Origin: Phyllobacterium zundukense
Lineage (GTDB): Bacteria; Pseudomonadota; Alphaproteobacteria; Rhizobiales; Rhizobiaceae
Length of the DNA stretch: 64,000 nucleotides
Reading direction: 5' to 3'
NCBI RefSeq assembly: GCF_025452195.1
Contig: NZ_CP104973.1
Coordinates: forward strand, 1,302,001 to 1,366,000
Of this stretch, positions 18,286 to 26,218 are shown piece after piece; the first letter of the stretch is position 1; every line of letters starts with the position of its first letter. The notes under the pieces were generated by a model. That model was not told where the DNA came from, made no database searches, and saw only the letters and a list, made by a program, of their open reading frames with translations. Both the position numbers and the translations under genes were made by a program.

Positions 18286-19317
18286 ATGACTGCCCGGATC
18301 CGAAAACGTACCGGGCAGTTCTTTCGAATGCGACGCTTTAAAACCCAGGTGAAGTCCGTGACCGATACAAGTTCCACCATTTTGGGTGAGGCTGTTGCCC
18401 GTGCTACGCCGGCGCCCATCGCTTCCAGAATTCGCGGCCTGTCCGATCGCTCCATGGCATGGCTGTTCATTACGCCCGCCATTGCTTTGCTTTTGGCCGT
18501 CAATATTTTTCCGCTTATCTGGGCGATCTATCTTTCCTTCACGAATTTCCGGGCGAACCGGCCTAATGCCGCGCTGGAAAGCGTTGGCCTCAGCAATTAC
18601 AACCGGGTGCTGAATGATCCCAATATCTGGCAAGCCATGCAGACTACGGCGCATTTCGTCTTCTGGACGATCCTGCTGCAGACGCTGATTGGATTTTCCC
18701 TCGCTTATCTGATTGACCGGAAATTTCGCGGGCACGCTTTCTGGACGACAATCATCCTGGTTCCAATGATGTTGTCTCCAGCCGTCGTCGGCAATTTCTG
18801 GCGGTTTCTCTATCAACCGCAGATTGGCCTCTTCAATCACATCGTGTCTTTTCTAACCGGTATCCCGCCGTCCTCGTTCGAAATGCTGGGTTCTGTTCGG
18901 CTTTCGCCCTGGGCGATTATCATTGTCGATACGTGGATGTGGACACCTTACGTCATGCTGATCTGCTTGGCCGGACTGCGATCGATCCCCGACTATATCT
19001 ACGAGGCTGCCGAAGTGGATCGTGCTTCACTTTGGCGCCAGTTCTGGTCGATCACGCTGCCTATGGCGCTGCCTTTCATCATGCTCGCGGTACTCTTCCG
19101 TGGCATCGAAAACTTCAAGATGTTCGACATGGTGACCCTTCTCACTGGCGGTGGCCCAGGTTCGACAACGGAAGTCGCCTCCATCACACTGAAGCGGGAG
19201 GCATTTGAAAGCTGGCGCACGGGACGTGCATCCGCCTTCGCCATCATTCTGTTTGTTGCGGTGTTCGGTCTTGCCAACATCTATGTGAAAGCCCTCAACA
19301 AGGTGAAACAGCGATGA
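18286..19317 (+). CDS. ABC transporter permease (MalF-like)
   Basis: Inner-membrane permease with about six helices and the binding-protein-dependent transport (EAA) loop visible as YIYEAAEVDRASLWRQFWSITLP, which docks an ATPase. It begins 30 bases after the binding protein. ATGs at 18286 and 18328 lack good ribosome sites; the GTG at 18358, with AGGTGAAG upstream, may be the true start and would remove a 24-residue basic tail. It pairs with the next permease. Confidence 0.85.
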   Translation: MTARIRKRTGQFFRMRRFKTQVKSVTDTSSTILGEAVARATPAPIASRIRGLSDRSMAWLFITPAIALLLAVNIFPLIWAIYLSFTNFRANRPNAALESVGLSNYNRVLNDPNIWQAMQTTAHFVFWTILLQTLIGFSLAYLIDRKFRGHAFWTTIILVPMMLSPAVVGNFWRFLYQPQIGLFNHIVSFLTGIPPSSFEMLGSVRLSPWAIIIVDTWMWTPYVMLICLAGLRSIPDYIYEAAEVDRASLWRQFWSITLPMALPFIMLAVLFRGIENFKMFDMVTLLTGGGPGSTTEVASITLKREAFESWRTGRASAFAIILFVAVFGLANIYVKALNKVKQR

Positions 19318-20261
19318 GTTCTACTGCCCATTCGGTCGTCGAGCCGAGCGTCACATCAAAGCGCATCGCGGCGACGATCGTCGTCGCCTATGCGGTGATC
19401 ACGATGATCCCGCTCATATGGATCGTTCTGACCAGCTTTAAATCCCCTCCGGATTCGATCAGTTATCCGCCGAAAATCGTATTTCAGCCGACGCTGGAGG
19501 GTTATTGCAACCTATTTACAACGCGCACGCGGCAAACTGCCGAGTACATCACTTCGCTTGGGGCTCCGACGAGTACCTGCGATGAAATCACCCGAAGCCG
19601 CAACATGGTCATCGCCGGGCCCTCGAACTACTGGCCGCGTTTCCAGAACTCGCTGGTAATCGCCTTCGGCTCGACGTTCCTCGCCGTCTCGCTAGGCACG
19701 CTCGCAGCCTATGGATTTTCGCGTTTCAAGGTTCCTCTCGCGGAAGATCTTTTATTCTTCATTCTCTCGACGCGAATGATGCCGCCCATCGCCGTCGCCA
19801 TCCCCATTTATCTGATGTATCGGCAACTTGGCCTGTCTGACACCGCGCTGGGCATGATCCTGCTTTACACGGCCGTAAACGTCTCGCTTGCCGTCTGGCT
19901 CCTGAAGGGTTTCATCGACGAAATTCCGCGCGAATACGAAGAGGCAGCCATGATCGACGGCTACACGCGCATGCAGGCCTTTTTCAAGGTCGTCCTGCCG
20001 CAGGCAACCACGGGCATCGCCGCAACGGCCATCTTCTGCCTCATCTTTGCCTGGAACGAATACGCCTTCGCAGTGCTCTTGACGTCGGGCGCAGCCCAGA
20101 CTGCGCCACCGTTCATTCCAACGATCATTGGTGAAGGCGGGCAGGACTGGCCGGCCGTTGCTGCGGGAACCACGATCTTCGTCGTGCCGATCCTGGTTTT
20201 CACGATCCTTCTGCGCAAGCAGCTGTTGCGCGGTATCACTTTTGGAGCTGTACGCAAATGA
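19314..20261 (+). CDS. ABC transporter permease (MalG-like)
   Basis: A 315-residue inner-membrane permease that overlaps the previous gene by four bases. Six membrane segments are expected; the cytoplasmic EAA loop reads EYEEAAMIDGYTRMQAFFKV. A roughly 50-residue periplasmic insertion between the first two helices contains two cysteines (residues 63 and 86), which could form a disulphide. Confidence 0.85.
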   Translation: MSSTAHSVVEPSVTSKRIAATIVVAYAVITMIPLIWIVLTSFKSPPDSISYPPKIVFQPTLEGYCNLFTTRTRQTAEYITSLGAPTSTCDEITRSRNMVIAGPSNYWPRFQNSLVIAFGSTFLAVSLGTLAAYGFSRFKVPLAEDLLFFILSTRMMPPIAVAIPIYLMYRQLGLSDTALGMILLYTAVNVSLAVWLLKGFIDEIPREYEEAAMIDGYTRMQAFFKVVLPQATTGIAATAIFCLIFAWNEYAFAVLLTSGAAQTAPPFIPTIIGEGGQDWPAVAAGTTIFVVPILVFTILLRKQLLRGITFGAVRK

Positions 20262-20464
20262 CGGCGCAACCACCTGTCCCCTCGAAACAAAAACGGCCGT
20301 TCTTTCTAAGGCGCGGTCCTATGGAGAACATTGCGACTGGTCTGATCGGCCTCGGGTTCCTGATGCTGTTCCAGCCCTTCCTTCTGATCTTTTACACATG
20401 GTCGCTGGTCACACTGCTGGCGGGTACTCTCATGTTCATCATCGTGTCAAAGTTCCCGGAGTAG
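20258..20464 (+). CDS. Small two-helix membrane protein of the ABC operon
   Basis: A 68-residue protein with a basic start (PSKQKRPFFLRRGP) and two hydrophobic stretches (about residues 24-40 and 44-64). It overlaps the preceding permease gene by four bases and lies three bases before the first ATPase, so it is certainly part of the operon. The rhizobial glycerol importer also has a small membrane protein among its genes (the DUF2160 protein), but I cannot say that this one is homologous. It may be an assembly or accessory subunit. Confidence 0.7.
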   Translation: MTAQPPVPSKQKRPFFLRRGPMENIATGLIGLGFLMLFQPFLLIFYTWSLVTLLAGTLMFIIVSKFPE

Positions 20465-20467
20465 ACG

Positions 20468-21565
20468 ATGGCAGAGATCAGGATAGAAAATCTGCGCAAG
20501 GAATTTGGTGCTTTCAGCGCAGTGGAGGATTCGAGCTTCGTTGTCCGTGATGGCGAATTCCTGGCCCTGCTCGGCCCGTCAGGCTGCGGCAAGACAACGA
20601 CGCTGCGGATGATTGCGGGTCTTGAGTTGCCGACCAGCGGCAAGATCTTCCTTGGCGGTGAAGACGTCACCTTCAACCGAGCCCGGGAGCGGGATATTGC
20701 TTTTGTCTTCCAGCTCTTTGCGCTTTATCCGCACATGAATGTACGCAAAAACATAGGGTTTCCACTGCTTGCGCAGGGTGTTGCCAAAGCAGAAATACGC
20801 GCGCGCGTCGAGGAGACGGCAAAGCTCCTGCAGATCGATCATATTCTTGACAGGTCGGTATCGGGTCTGGCGGGCGGCGATCGTCAGCGCGTGGCGCTCG
20901 GAAGGGCAATCGTCCGGCGGCCAAAGTGCTTTCTTATGGATGAACCTCTTGGCACACTGGATGCAGAGTTTCGCGATCTGATGGTTCGGGAACTGCGGGA
21001 ACTGCATAACAGGATCCGTGCCACCACAGTCTACGTCACCCACGACCAGCTGGAGGCGATGGCGATGGCAGACAAGATCGCTGTGATGAACCACGGTATC
21101 ATCGAGCAATTCGGTACGCCTCAGGAGATCTACAACCGCCCGGCGACTATGTATGTCGCTGATTTTATCGGCTCGCCGCCGATGAATTTTCTGCGGTTTA
21201 CGGGCGGCCTGCAAAAGGGCGCGCGATCCGTTATCGTCGATGGCGTGGATATTTCTGTGCCGGAAATCCATCTCGATCTTGCGGAAAGCGAACTCGCGCT
21301 TGGAGTGCGGCCCGAAGATATAAGTTTCAGCGATGTATCCCCTTTGCGCGGCGCTGTCTTTGGCAGCGAGTATCACGGGACCAACCAGATCGTCGCTGTG
21401 GAGATGGGTAAAGGACTGGTCAAGGCGCGTGTACCGGCCGACCAGAATTTCCGTATTGGCGAAACCGTGGGGCTTGAACTCAACTACGACAGACTGTCTC
21501 TCTTCGACTGCAAATCGGGCAGGGCGGTTCCGTCGTCCCGCTATGCGGAGCATCATCATGGCTGA
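20468..21565 (+). CDS. ABC transporter ATPase 1 (MalK/UgpC-like)
   Basis: The 365-residue cytoplasmic ATPase has Walker A (GPSGCGKTT), a Q-loop (FQLFALYPHMNV), Walker B with the catalytic glutamate (FLMDEPLGTLDAE) and an H-loop (YVTHDQLEA), then a C-terminal TOBE-type regulatory domain. The signature motif is unusual: it reads LAGGDRQRV where LSGGQ is normal. The next gene encodes a second ATPase with a conventional signature, so the transporter probably uses a heterodimer, as in the rhizobial GlpS/GlpT glycerol system. Confidence 0.9.
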   Translation: MAEIRIENLRKEFGAFSAVEDSSFVVRDGEFLALLGPSGCGKTTTLRMIAGLELPTSGKIFLGGEDVTFNRARERDIAFVFQLFALYPHMNVRKNIGFPLLAQGVAKAEIRARVEETAKLLQIDHILDRSVSGLAGGDRQRVALGRAIVRRPKCFLMDEPLGTLDAEFRDLMVRELRELHNRIRATTVYVTHDQLEAMAMADKIAVMNHGIIEQFGTPQEIYNRPATMYVADFIGSPPMNFLRFTGGLQKGARSVIVDGVDISVPEIHLDLAESELALGVRPEDISFSDVSPLRGAVFGSEYHGTNQIVAVEMGKGLVKARVPADQNFRIGETVGLELNYDRLSLFDCKSGRAVPSSRYAEHHHG

Positions 21566-22565
21566 AGTCGTCCTGCAAGGCATCAACAAGAATTTCGGCG
21601 AAACCCGTGCCGTCTCCGATGTGGATCTGGTTGTTGCCGACGGAGAATGCGTTGTCTTGCTTGGCCCCACCGGTGCCGGCAAGACCACTACGCTGCGCCT
21701 GATTGCCGGGCTGGAGCGCCCCGACAGTGGCCGCATAATTATTGGCGGATATGATGTGGCGAAAGAAGCGCCCGCGGGTCGCGATGTCGCGTTTGTTTTT
21801 CAGCAGTATTCGCTCTATCCGCACCTGTCCGTCTACGACAACCTGGCCTTTCCCCTGCGGTCGCCGGCACGCCGTCTCGGCAAGGATGAGATCGACAGGC
21901 GGGTGCGGGAGGTTGCGCGGATGGTGCGCATCGACCACAAGCTTGAAAACCGCTCGACCCGGCTTTCGGGCGGCGAAATGCAGCGGGTCGCCATAGGCCG
22001 TGCGCTTGTACGTCGCCCGGCGATCTATCTCATGGACGAGCCCCTTTCCTCGCTGGACGCCAAGTTGCGCGCCGATCTGCGGCTGGAACTCAAACGCATT
22101 CAGAAAGAGCTCGGATCAACGCTTCTCTACGTGACACATGATCAGATCGAAGCCATGACAATGGCCGATCGCATAGGCATTCTCACCGAGGGTCGGTTGG
22201 TACAGATTGGAACGCCGCGAGAAATCTACAGCAACCCGGCTAATGTTCATGTCGCTGCACGTCTTGGACAGCCGCACATCAATCTTTTCCCAGCTAATGT
22301 GCTGCCCCACAGCAATATCCCGGCAGGTACACAAACAATCGGGGCGCGGACCGAACATCTGGACATAACGCTAGGCGGCGATGTCAATGCGCACGTCGAT
22401 TGGGTGGAGCACCTCGGAGACCAGAATCACCTGCATATACGGGTCGGCGACTGCAAGCTGACCACCTTGGCCAATCCACGTCTGCTAGTAAAGCCAGGAG
22501 ATCCGATTGGTCTTGCGCTAAGGAATCCGCTTTATTTCGGTGCGGATGGGAACCGGGTGTTATGA
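21558..22565 (+). CDS. ABC transporter ATPase 2 (MalK/UgpC-like)
   Basis: This 335-residue ATPase has Walker A (GPTGAGKTT), a conventional signature (LSGGEMQRVAIG), Walker B (MDEPLSSLDAK) and an H-loop histidine (YVTHDQIEAM), with a C-terminal TOBE-like domain. The ATG at 21558 overlaps the end of ATPase 1 and has GGAG nine bases upstream; the frame is open much further upstream, but that part only shadows ATPase 1. Together with ATPase 1 it should power the importer. Confidence 0.9.
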   Translation: MAEVVLQGINKNFGETRAVSDVDLVVADGECVVLLGPTGAGKTTTLRLIAGLERPDSGRIIIGGYDVAKEAPAGRDVAFVFQQYSLYPHLSVYDNLAFPLRSPARRLGKDEIDRRVREVARMVRIDHKLENRSTRLSGGEMQRVAIGRALVRRPAIYLMDEPLSSLDAKLRADLRLELKRIQKELGSTLLYVTHDQIEAMTMADRIGILTEGRLVQIGTPREIYSNPANVHVAARLGQPHINLFPANVLPHSNIPAGTQTIGARTEHLDITLGGDVNAHVDWVEHLGDQNHLHIRVGDCKLTTLANPRLLVKPGDPIGLALRNPLYFGADGNRVL

Positions 22566-22623
22566 GGGATTACCGCGATTCGAATGGTTTGTTCAACACG
22601 TGTAGAAGACGAAAGACTGGAAA

Positions 22624-24309
22624 ATGCCCATGAAACATTTTTTCAACCGCAGGGAGAACATTGTCACCGAGGCCCTCGATGGTCTTTTGCTGACCAGTCG
22701 TCCGGGAATGCTGGCGCGACTGGACAGCTATCCGGATATCAAGGTCATTCTGCGGGCGGACTGGGATAAATCCAAGGTCGCCGTCATATCGGGCGGAGGT
22801 GCGGGTCATGAGCCTTCCCACGCCGGGTTTGTCGGAAGGGGCATGCTTACGGCCGCCGTTTCGGGTGAAATTTTCGCTTCACCCAGCGTTGATGCCGTGC
22901 TTACGGCGATCCGTGCTGTTACGGGGCCGAAAGGTTGCCTGCTGATCGTCAAGAATTACACCGGCGACCGGTTGAATTTTGGGCTTGCCGCTGAAAGGGC
23001 TCGCGCCGAAGGGTTCAAGGTGGAGATGGTCATCGTTGCCGATGATATCGCGCTTCCCGACCTTGCCCAGCCGCGAGGAGTTGCTGGTACGCTGTTCATT
23101 CACAAGATCGCAGGTTTTCTCGCCGAACGCGGCGATAGCCTTGAAGATGTAGCCGCGTCTGCTGCATCGGCGGCTGGCGAGATTGTGTCGCTGGGTGTCT
23201 CGCTGTCGACATGCTCGATCCCGGGCCAGGAGCAGCAACAACGCCTCGGCGCTGACGAGGGAGAACTGGGTCTTGGCATTCATGGCGAGCCGGGGGTCGA
23301 ACGTATCGCGCTCCAGGAGTCCGGGAAGATCGTTGCCATTATGGCGGAGCGGCTTGCGGCGTCTCTGCCGGGGACGGGCGAATATGCGTTGTTGATAAAC
23401 AACCTCGGCGCTGTGCCGCCATTGGAAATGAGCCTCATTGCCCATGATGTTCTTGCGTCCTCGCTGGCGGATCGGGTGAAGCTGGTGATCGGCCCCTCGC
23501 CAATGATGACAGCGCTCAACATGAACGGCTTTTCGCTTTCGCTCATCCGACTCGATGCAGAACGTGAGACGGCGCTTGTCTCTCCCGTCGACCCTCATGC
23601 GTGGGCTCCGCCGGTTCTACGGCATGGCCTGGATATTCTTTCCGCGCCGAAGGTCCCTGTTGAAGAGGCCATCGCCGCGGCGAGCCGCGATCCGTTGGCG
23701 GAAGGGTTGGTGACCGCCATATGCCAGCATCTGATCTCGCTAGAAACCGAGCTCAATCGTCTGGATGCCCGCACTGGCGACGGCGATACGGGATCGACAG
23801 TTGCTGCCGGGGCACGAGGCGTGCTTGGCAAGATCAAATCATTGCCGCTCGCTGACAACGCGGGAACGTTTGCAGCGGTTGGCAATATCCTTGCGAAAAG
23901 CATGGGTGGATCAAGTGGCGTTCTGCTCTCGATCTTTTTCACGGCAGCAGCCAAGGCAATGACGGAGAAGAACAATCTGCCCGCCGCGCTGCTTGAGGGC
24001 CTGGACCGCATGACTTTTTACGGCGGAGCCAGACCGGGTGACAGAACCATGGTGGACGCGCTCGATCCGGCATTGCGAGCCTTGGCGGCAAGTGGAACGT
24101 CTCACGCTGCCAGGGCGGCAGCTGCGGGTGCCAATGCCACCATGGCTATGACCAAAGCAAATGCGGGCCGGGCATCGTATGTGGGTGCAGGGCATCTCGC
24201 CGGTGTCGCTGATCCGGGAGCCATCGCTGTCGCTGCTGCTTTTGAGACTGTTGCAAAGGTGATCGATGATAAAGTCGCGCGAGGGGAGACTTCCGTCGTT
24301 GCAGACTGA
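22624..24309 (+). CDS. Dihydroxyacetone kinase, fused DhaK-DhaL (ATP-dependent type)
   Basis: The N-terminal DAK1 domain (about 1-330) has GGGAGHEPSHAGFVG and the substrate-binding histidine in GIHGEPGV (codon 23281-23283, residue 218 if the ATG at 22630 is used). This histidine forms a hemiaminal with dihydroxyacetone in characterised DhaK. The C-terminal DAK2 domain (about 360-560) has the metal/ATP-binding DARTGDGDTGS. One chain therefore binds ketose and ATP, as in eukaryotic and Citrobacter kinases. The product would be dihydroxyacetone phosphate or a related ketose phosphate. It follows the transporter genes directly, linking uptake to phosphorylation. Confidence 0.9.
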   Translation: MPMKHFFNRRENIVTEALDGLLLTSRPGMLARLDSYPDIKVILRADWDKSKVAVISGGGAGHEPSHAGFVGRGMLTAAVSGEIFASPSVDAVLTAIRAVTGPKGCLLIVKNYTGDRLNFGLAAERARAEGFKVEMVIVADDIALPDLAQPRGVAGTLFIHKIAGFLAERGDSLEDVAASAASAAGEIVSLGVSLSTCSIPGQEQQQRLGADEGELGLGIHGEPGVERIALQESGKIVAIMAERLAASLPGTGEYALLINNLGAVPPLEMSLIAHDVLASSLADRVKLVIGPSPMMTALNMNGFSLSLIRLDAERETALVSPVDPHAWAPPVLRHGLDILSAPKVPVEEAIAAASRDPLAEGLVTAICQHLISLETELNRLDARTGDGDTGSTVAAGARGVLGKIKSLPLADNAGTFAAVGNILAKSMGGSSGVLLSIFFTAAAKAMTEKNNLPAALLEGLDRMTFYGGARPGDRTMVDALDPALRALAASGTSHAARAAAAGANATMAMTKANAGRASYVGAGHLAGVADPGAIAVAAAFETVAKVIDDKVARGETSVVAD

Positions 24310-24913
24310 TCGGGAACTTGTGCTGGGACTGATCGAAGCCTGCCACGCGGTCATCGTGATCCATGCTGATGACCTGTGCGAGCTCGATCGGGCCATCGGC
24401 GACGGGGATCACGGGACCAACATGCGGCGTGGTTGCGAGGCGGTGTATCTCGATCGGGAACGGTTGTGCAGCCTGCCGCTGCCGCAGGCGATCGAGACAA
24501 TCGGGATGACGCTTGTCATGAGCGTCGGCGGCGCTTCAGGGCCGCTGTACGGGACCTTGCTAATAGAGATTGGACGGCGGCTTGGCACCCGGGAAAACGA
24601 GGCGGATTTCGCCACCATCCTCGGAGAGGCGATCGATGCAGTGGCGCGGCGCGGGCGCGCTCATGCAGGTGACAAAACGTTGCTCGACGTGCTTTACCCC
24701 GTTCAAACAGAAATGCTAAGGCAATCAGCCCTGATCAATATAGCCAAAAGGGCGGAGGTATCTGCTCGACTAACCGCTGAAATGAAGGCGATGCGGGGAC
24801 GTGCTTCATTCCTTGGAGATCGTTCCATTGGCCATGTCGATCCGGGGGCATCGAGCTGTGCCCTTCTTACGACAGCCATTTGCCGCTATCTGAGGGAGTA
24901 CCGTCCGGCATGA
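24266..24913 (+). CDS. dhaL: Dihydroxyacetone kinase subunit DhaL
   Basis: A stand-alone 215-residue DAK2 protein with the Mg-nucleotide motif ELDRAIGDGDHGTNM and SVGGASGPLYG. In PTS-type systems DhaL holds a tightly bound ADP that is rephosphorylated by DhaM. The ATG at 24266 overlaps the fused kinase by 44 bases; a downstream TTG or GTG start (about 24299 or 24319) would remove most of that overlap and cannot be excluded. It belongs with the following EIIA, HPr and second DhaK. Confidence 0.85.
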   Translation: MIKSREGRLPSLQTDRELVLGLIEACHAVIVIHADDLCELDRAIGDGDHGTNMRRGCEAVYLDRERLCSLPLPQAIETIGMTLVMSVGGASGPLYGTLLIEIGRRLGTRENEADFATILGEAIDAVARRGRAHAGDKTLLDVLYPVQTEMLRQSALINIAKRAEVSARLTAEMKAMRGRASFLGDRSIGHVDPGASSCALLTTAICRYLREYRPA

Positions 24914-25311
24914 AAGGCAACACTGCAAATGTGGGTATTGTGATCGTATCGCACTCGCCACTCGTTGCGAAAGGCACTGCCGATATGGTGCGCCAGATGG
25001 TCGGCGATACTGTGCCGCTTTCATGGTGCGGAGGCAATCCCGAGGGTGGTCTCGGTACCAATACGGCGGGTATTCTTGCAGCCATAGAGGCAGCATGGTC
25101 CGATCATGGAGTTGCGGTGTTCGTTGATCTCGGCGGTGCGGAGACCAACAGCGAAATGGCGATCGAAATGCTGGGCGAACCACGTTCCGGGATGGTCGCC
25201 ATCTGCAATGCACCTATTGTCGAGGGTGCGGTCATTGCCGCTGCGGAAGCGTCCGGTGGGGCGTCGCTCGCAAAGGTGGTGGCTACAGCCGAGGAACTCT
25301 CACCCTCATGA
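24910..25311 (+). CDS. dhaM: DhaM-type phosphotransfer protein, EIIA(Man) domain only
   Basis: The 133-residue protein has the mannose-type EIIA fold pattern VGIVIVSHSPLVAKGTADM, with the phosphorylatable histidine at residue 15, and VFVDLGGAETNSEMA. Enteric DhaM fuses EIIA to HPr and Enzyme I-like domains; here EIIA is a separate gene. It should carry phosphate from HPr to the ADP bound by DhaL. The start overlaps the dhaL stop (ATGA). Confidence 0.88.
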   Translation: MKGNTANVGIVIVSHSPLVAKGTADMVRQMVGDTVPLSWCGGNPEGGLGTNTAGILAAIEAAWSDHGVAVFVDLGGAETNSEMAIEMLGEPRSGMVAICNAPIVEGAVIAAAEASGGASLAKVVATAEELSPS

Positions 25312-25652
25312 GCGACAAGCAGGATGCGAGAATACGGGAGACGGATCGCGTGACGGCGCAGCGGCAGACAGAAATCGAAGTCGTGCACGGGACCGGATTG
25401 CATGCCCGCCCTTCCGTGATTTTCACCCGTCTTGCCAAATCCTTTCCATGCACGATCGAGATAGAGGTGAACGGCAACAGCATCTGGCTGAACGGCAAAA
25501 GCATTGTGAAGGTTATGGGAGCCAAAATCCGGAAGGGTTCGGTTCTGAAAATTCGCGCCGACGGAATTGGTGCGGCAGAAGCAATTGCGGCGTTGAAGGA
25601 ACTGGTCGAACACAATTTCGACGAGGGAAAGGTCGATGGCCGAAATGTTTAG
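25308..25652 (+). CDS. HPr-family phosphocarrier protein
   Basis: A 114-residue HPr-like protein. The active-site motif GTGLHARPS places the phospho-histidine at residue 32 and is followed by the usual KSIVKVMGAKIRKGS region. A 20-residue N-terminal tail is longer than in most free HPr proteins. It overlaps the EIIA gene by four bases and would pass phosphate to it. No Enzyme I gene is in the window, so phosphate must come from an Enzyme I (EI or EI-Ntr) encoded elsewhere. A 26-codon frame (25636-25716) overlaps its end and may couple translation to the next gene. Confidence 0.88.
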   Translation: MSDKQDARIRETDRVTAQRQTEIEVVHGTGLHARPSVIFTRLAKSFPCTIEIEVNGNSIWLNGKSIVKVMGAKIRKGSVLKIRADGIGAAEAIAALKELVEHNFDEGKVDGRNV

Positions 25653-25717
25653 ATTGCAGGGCTATCTAAGGCTCGAGTTCAACGACGCTGACGGCAAGTC
25701 GGCGGCAGGGAATTAAG

Positions 25718-26128
25718 ATGACGCGGGAAGTCATGGAAGATCCCATTGTGGCCTACAAGACCATTCTGGCCCAGATTATCGACAATCGCCCATCAGGAAC
25801 CCGTCAACGTCTGGCCGCTGCGCTCGGTAAACACCGGAGTTTCGTCACCCAGATTACAAGTCCAACTTATTCCACGCCATTGCCGGCGCGGCATCTGGCG
25901 ACAATTTTCAGGGTGTGTCACTTTAGTCCGACTGAGCAGGAACAGTTTGTAGCGGCCTATCATGCCGCGCATCCGGGAAAATTGCCTGACTTCGGCAGTA
26001 CCGAAGGATTGAGATCACTGTCACTGATGGTTCCGGATCTTGGAGACGATAGGAAAAATCGACTCATGGATGAAGCAATCACCGACTTTGTCCAGAGGAT
26101 CGCAACACTTTTGGGGAATTCAGATTAA
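25718..26128 (+). CDS. Small HTH-like protein inside the dihydroxyacetone operon
   Basis: The 136-residue protein has an N-terminal helical region (GTRQRLAAALGKHRSFVTQI) that resembles a Cro/C1-type helix-turn-helix and a C-terminal helical part without a known motif. It lies between the HPr gene and dhaK, with AGGGAATTAAG upstream of the ATG. It could be a local regulator of the operon, but no ligand domain is visible and the call is a resemblance only. Confidence 0.5.
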   Translation: MTREVMEDPIVAYKTILAQIIDNRPSGTRQRLAAALGKHRSFVTQITSPTYSTPLPARHLATIFRVCHFSPTEQEQFVAAYHAAHPGKLPDFGSTEGLRSLSLMVPDLGDDRKNRLMDEAITDFVQRIATLLGNSD

Positions 26129-26218
26129 AAGGTCCTCACCCTAGCCCGTTATTCTCAGGATGGCTTGGTGGAGCTCAAGAGCCGTGCTTGAATAAATCGA
26201 TGCCAGTGGAGGGGCACG

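Noticed and set aside
17749..18840. 363-codon minus-strand open frame across the binding protein and permease genes
   Set aside because: Spans two plus-strand genes with clear signal peptide and permease features; no recognisable domain.
20579..21736. 385-codon minus-strand open frame opposite the ABC ATPase genes
   Set aside because: Antisense shadow of ATPase 1, whose Walker, signature and H-loop motifs are unmistakable.
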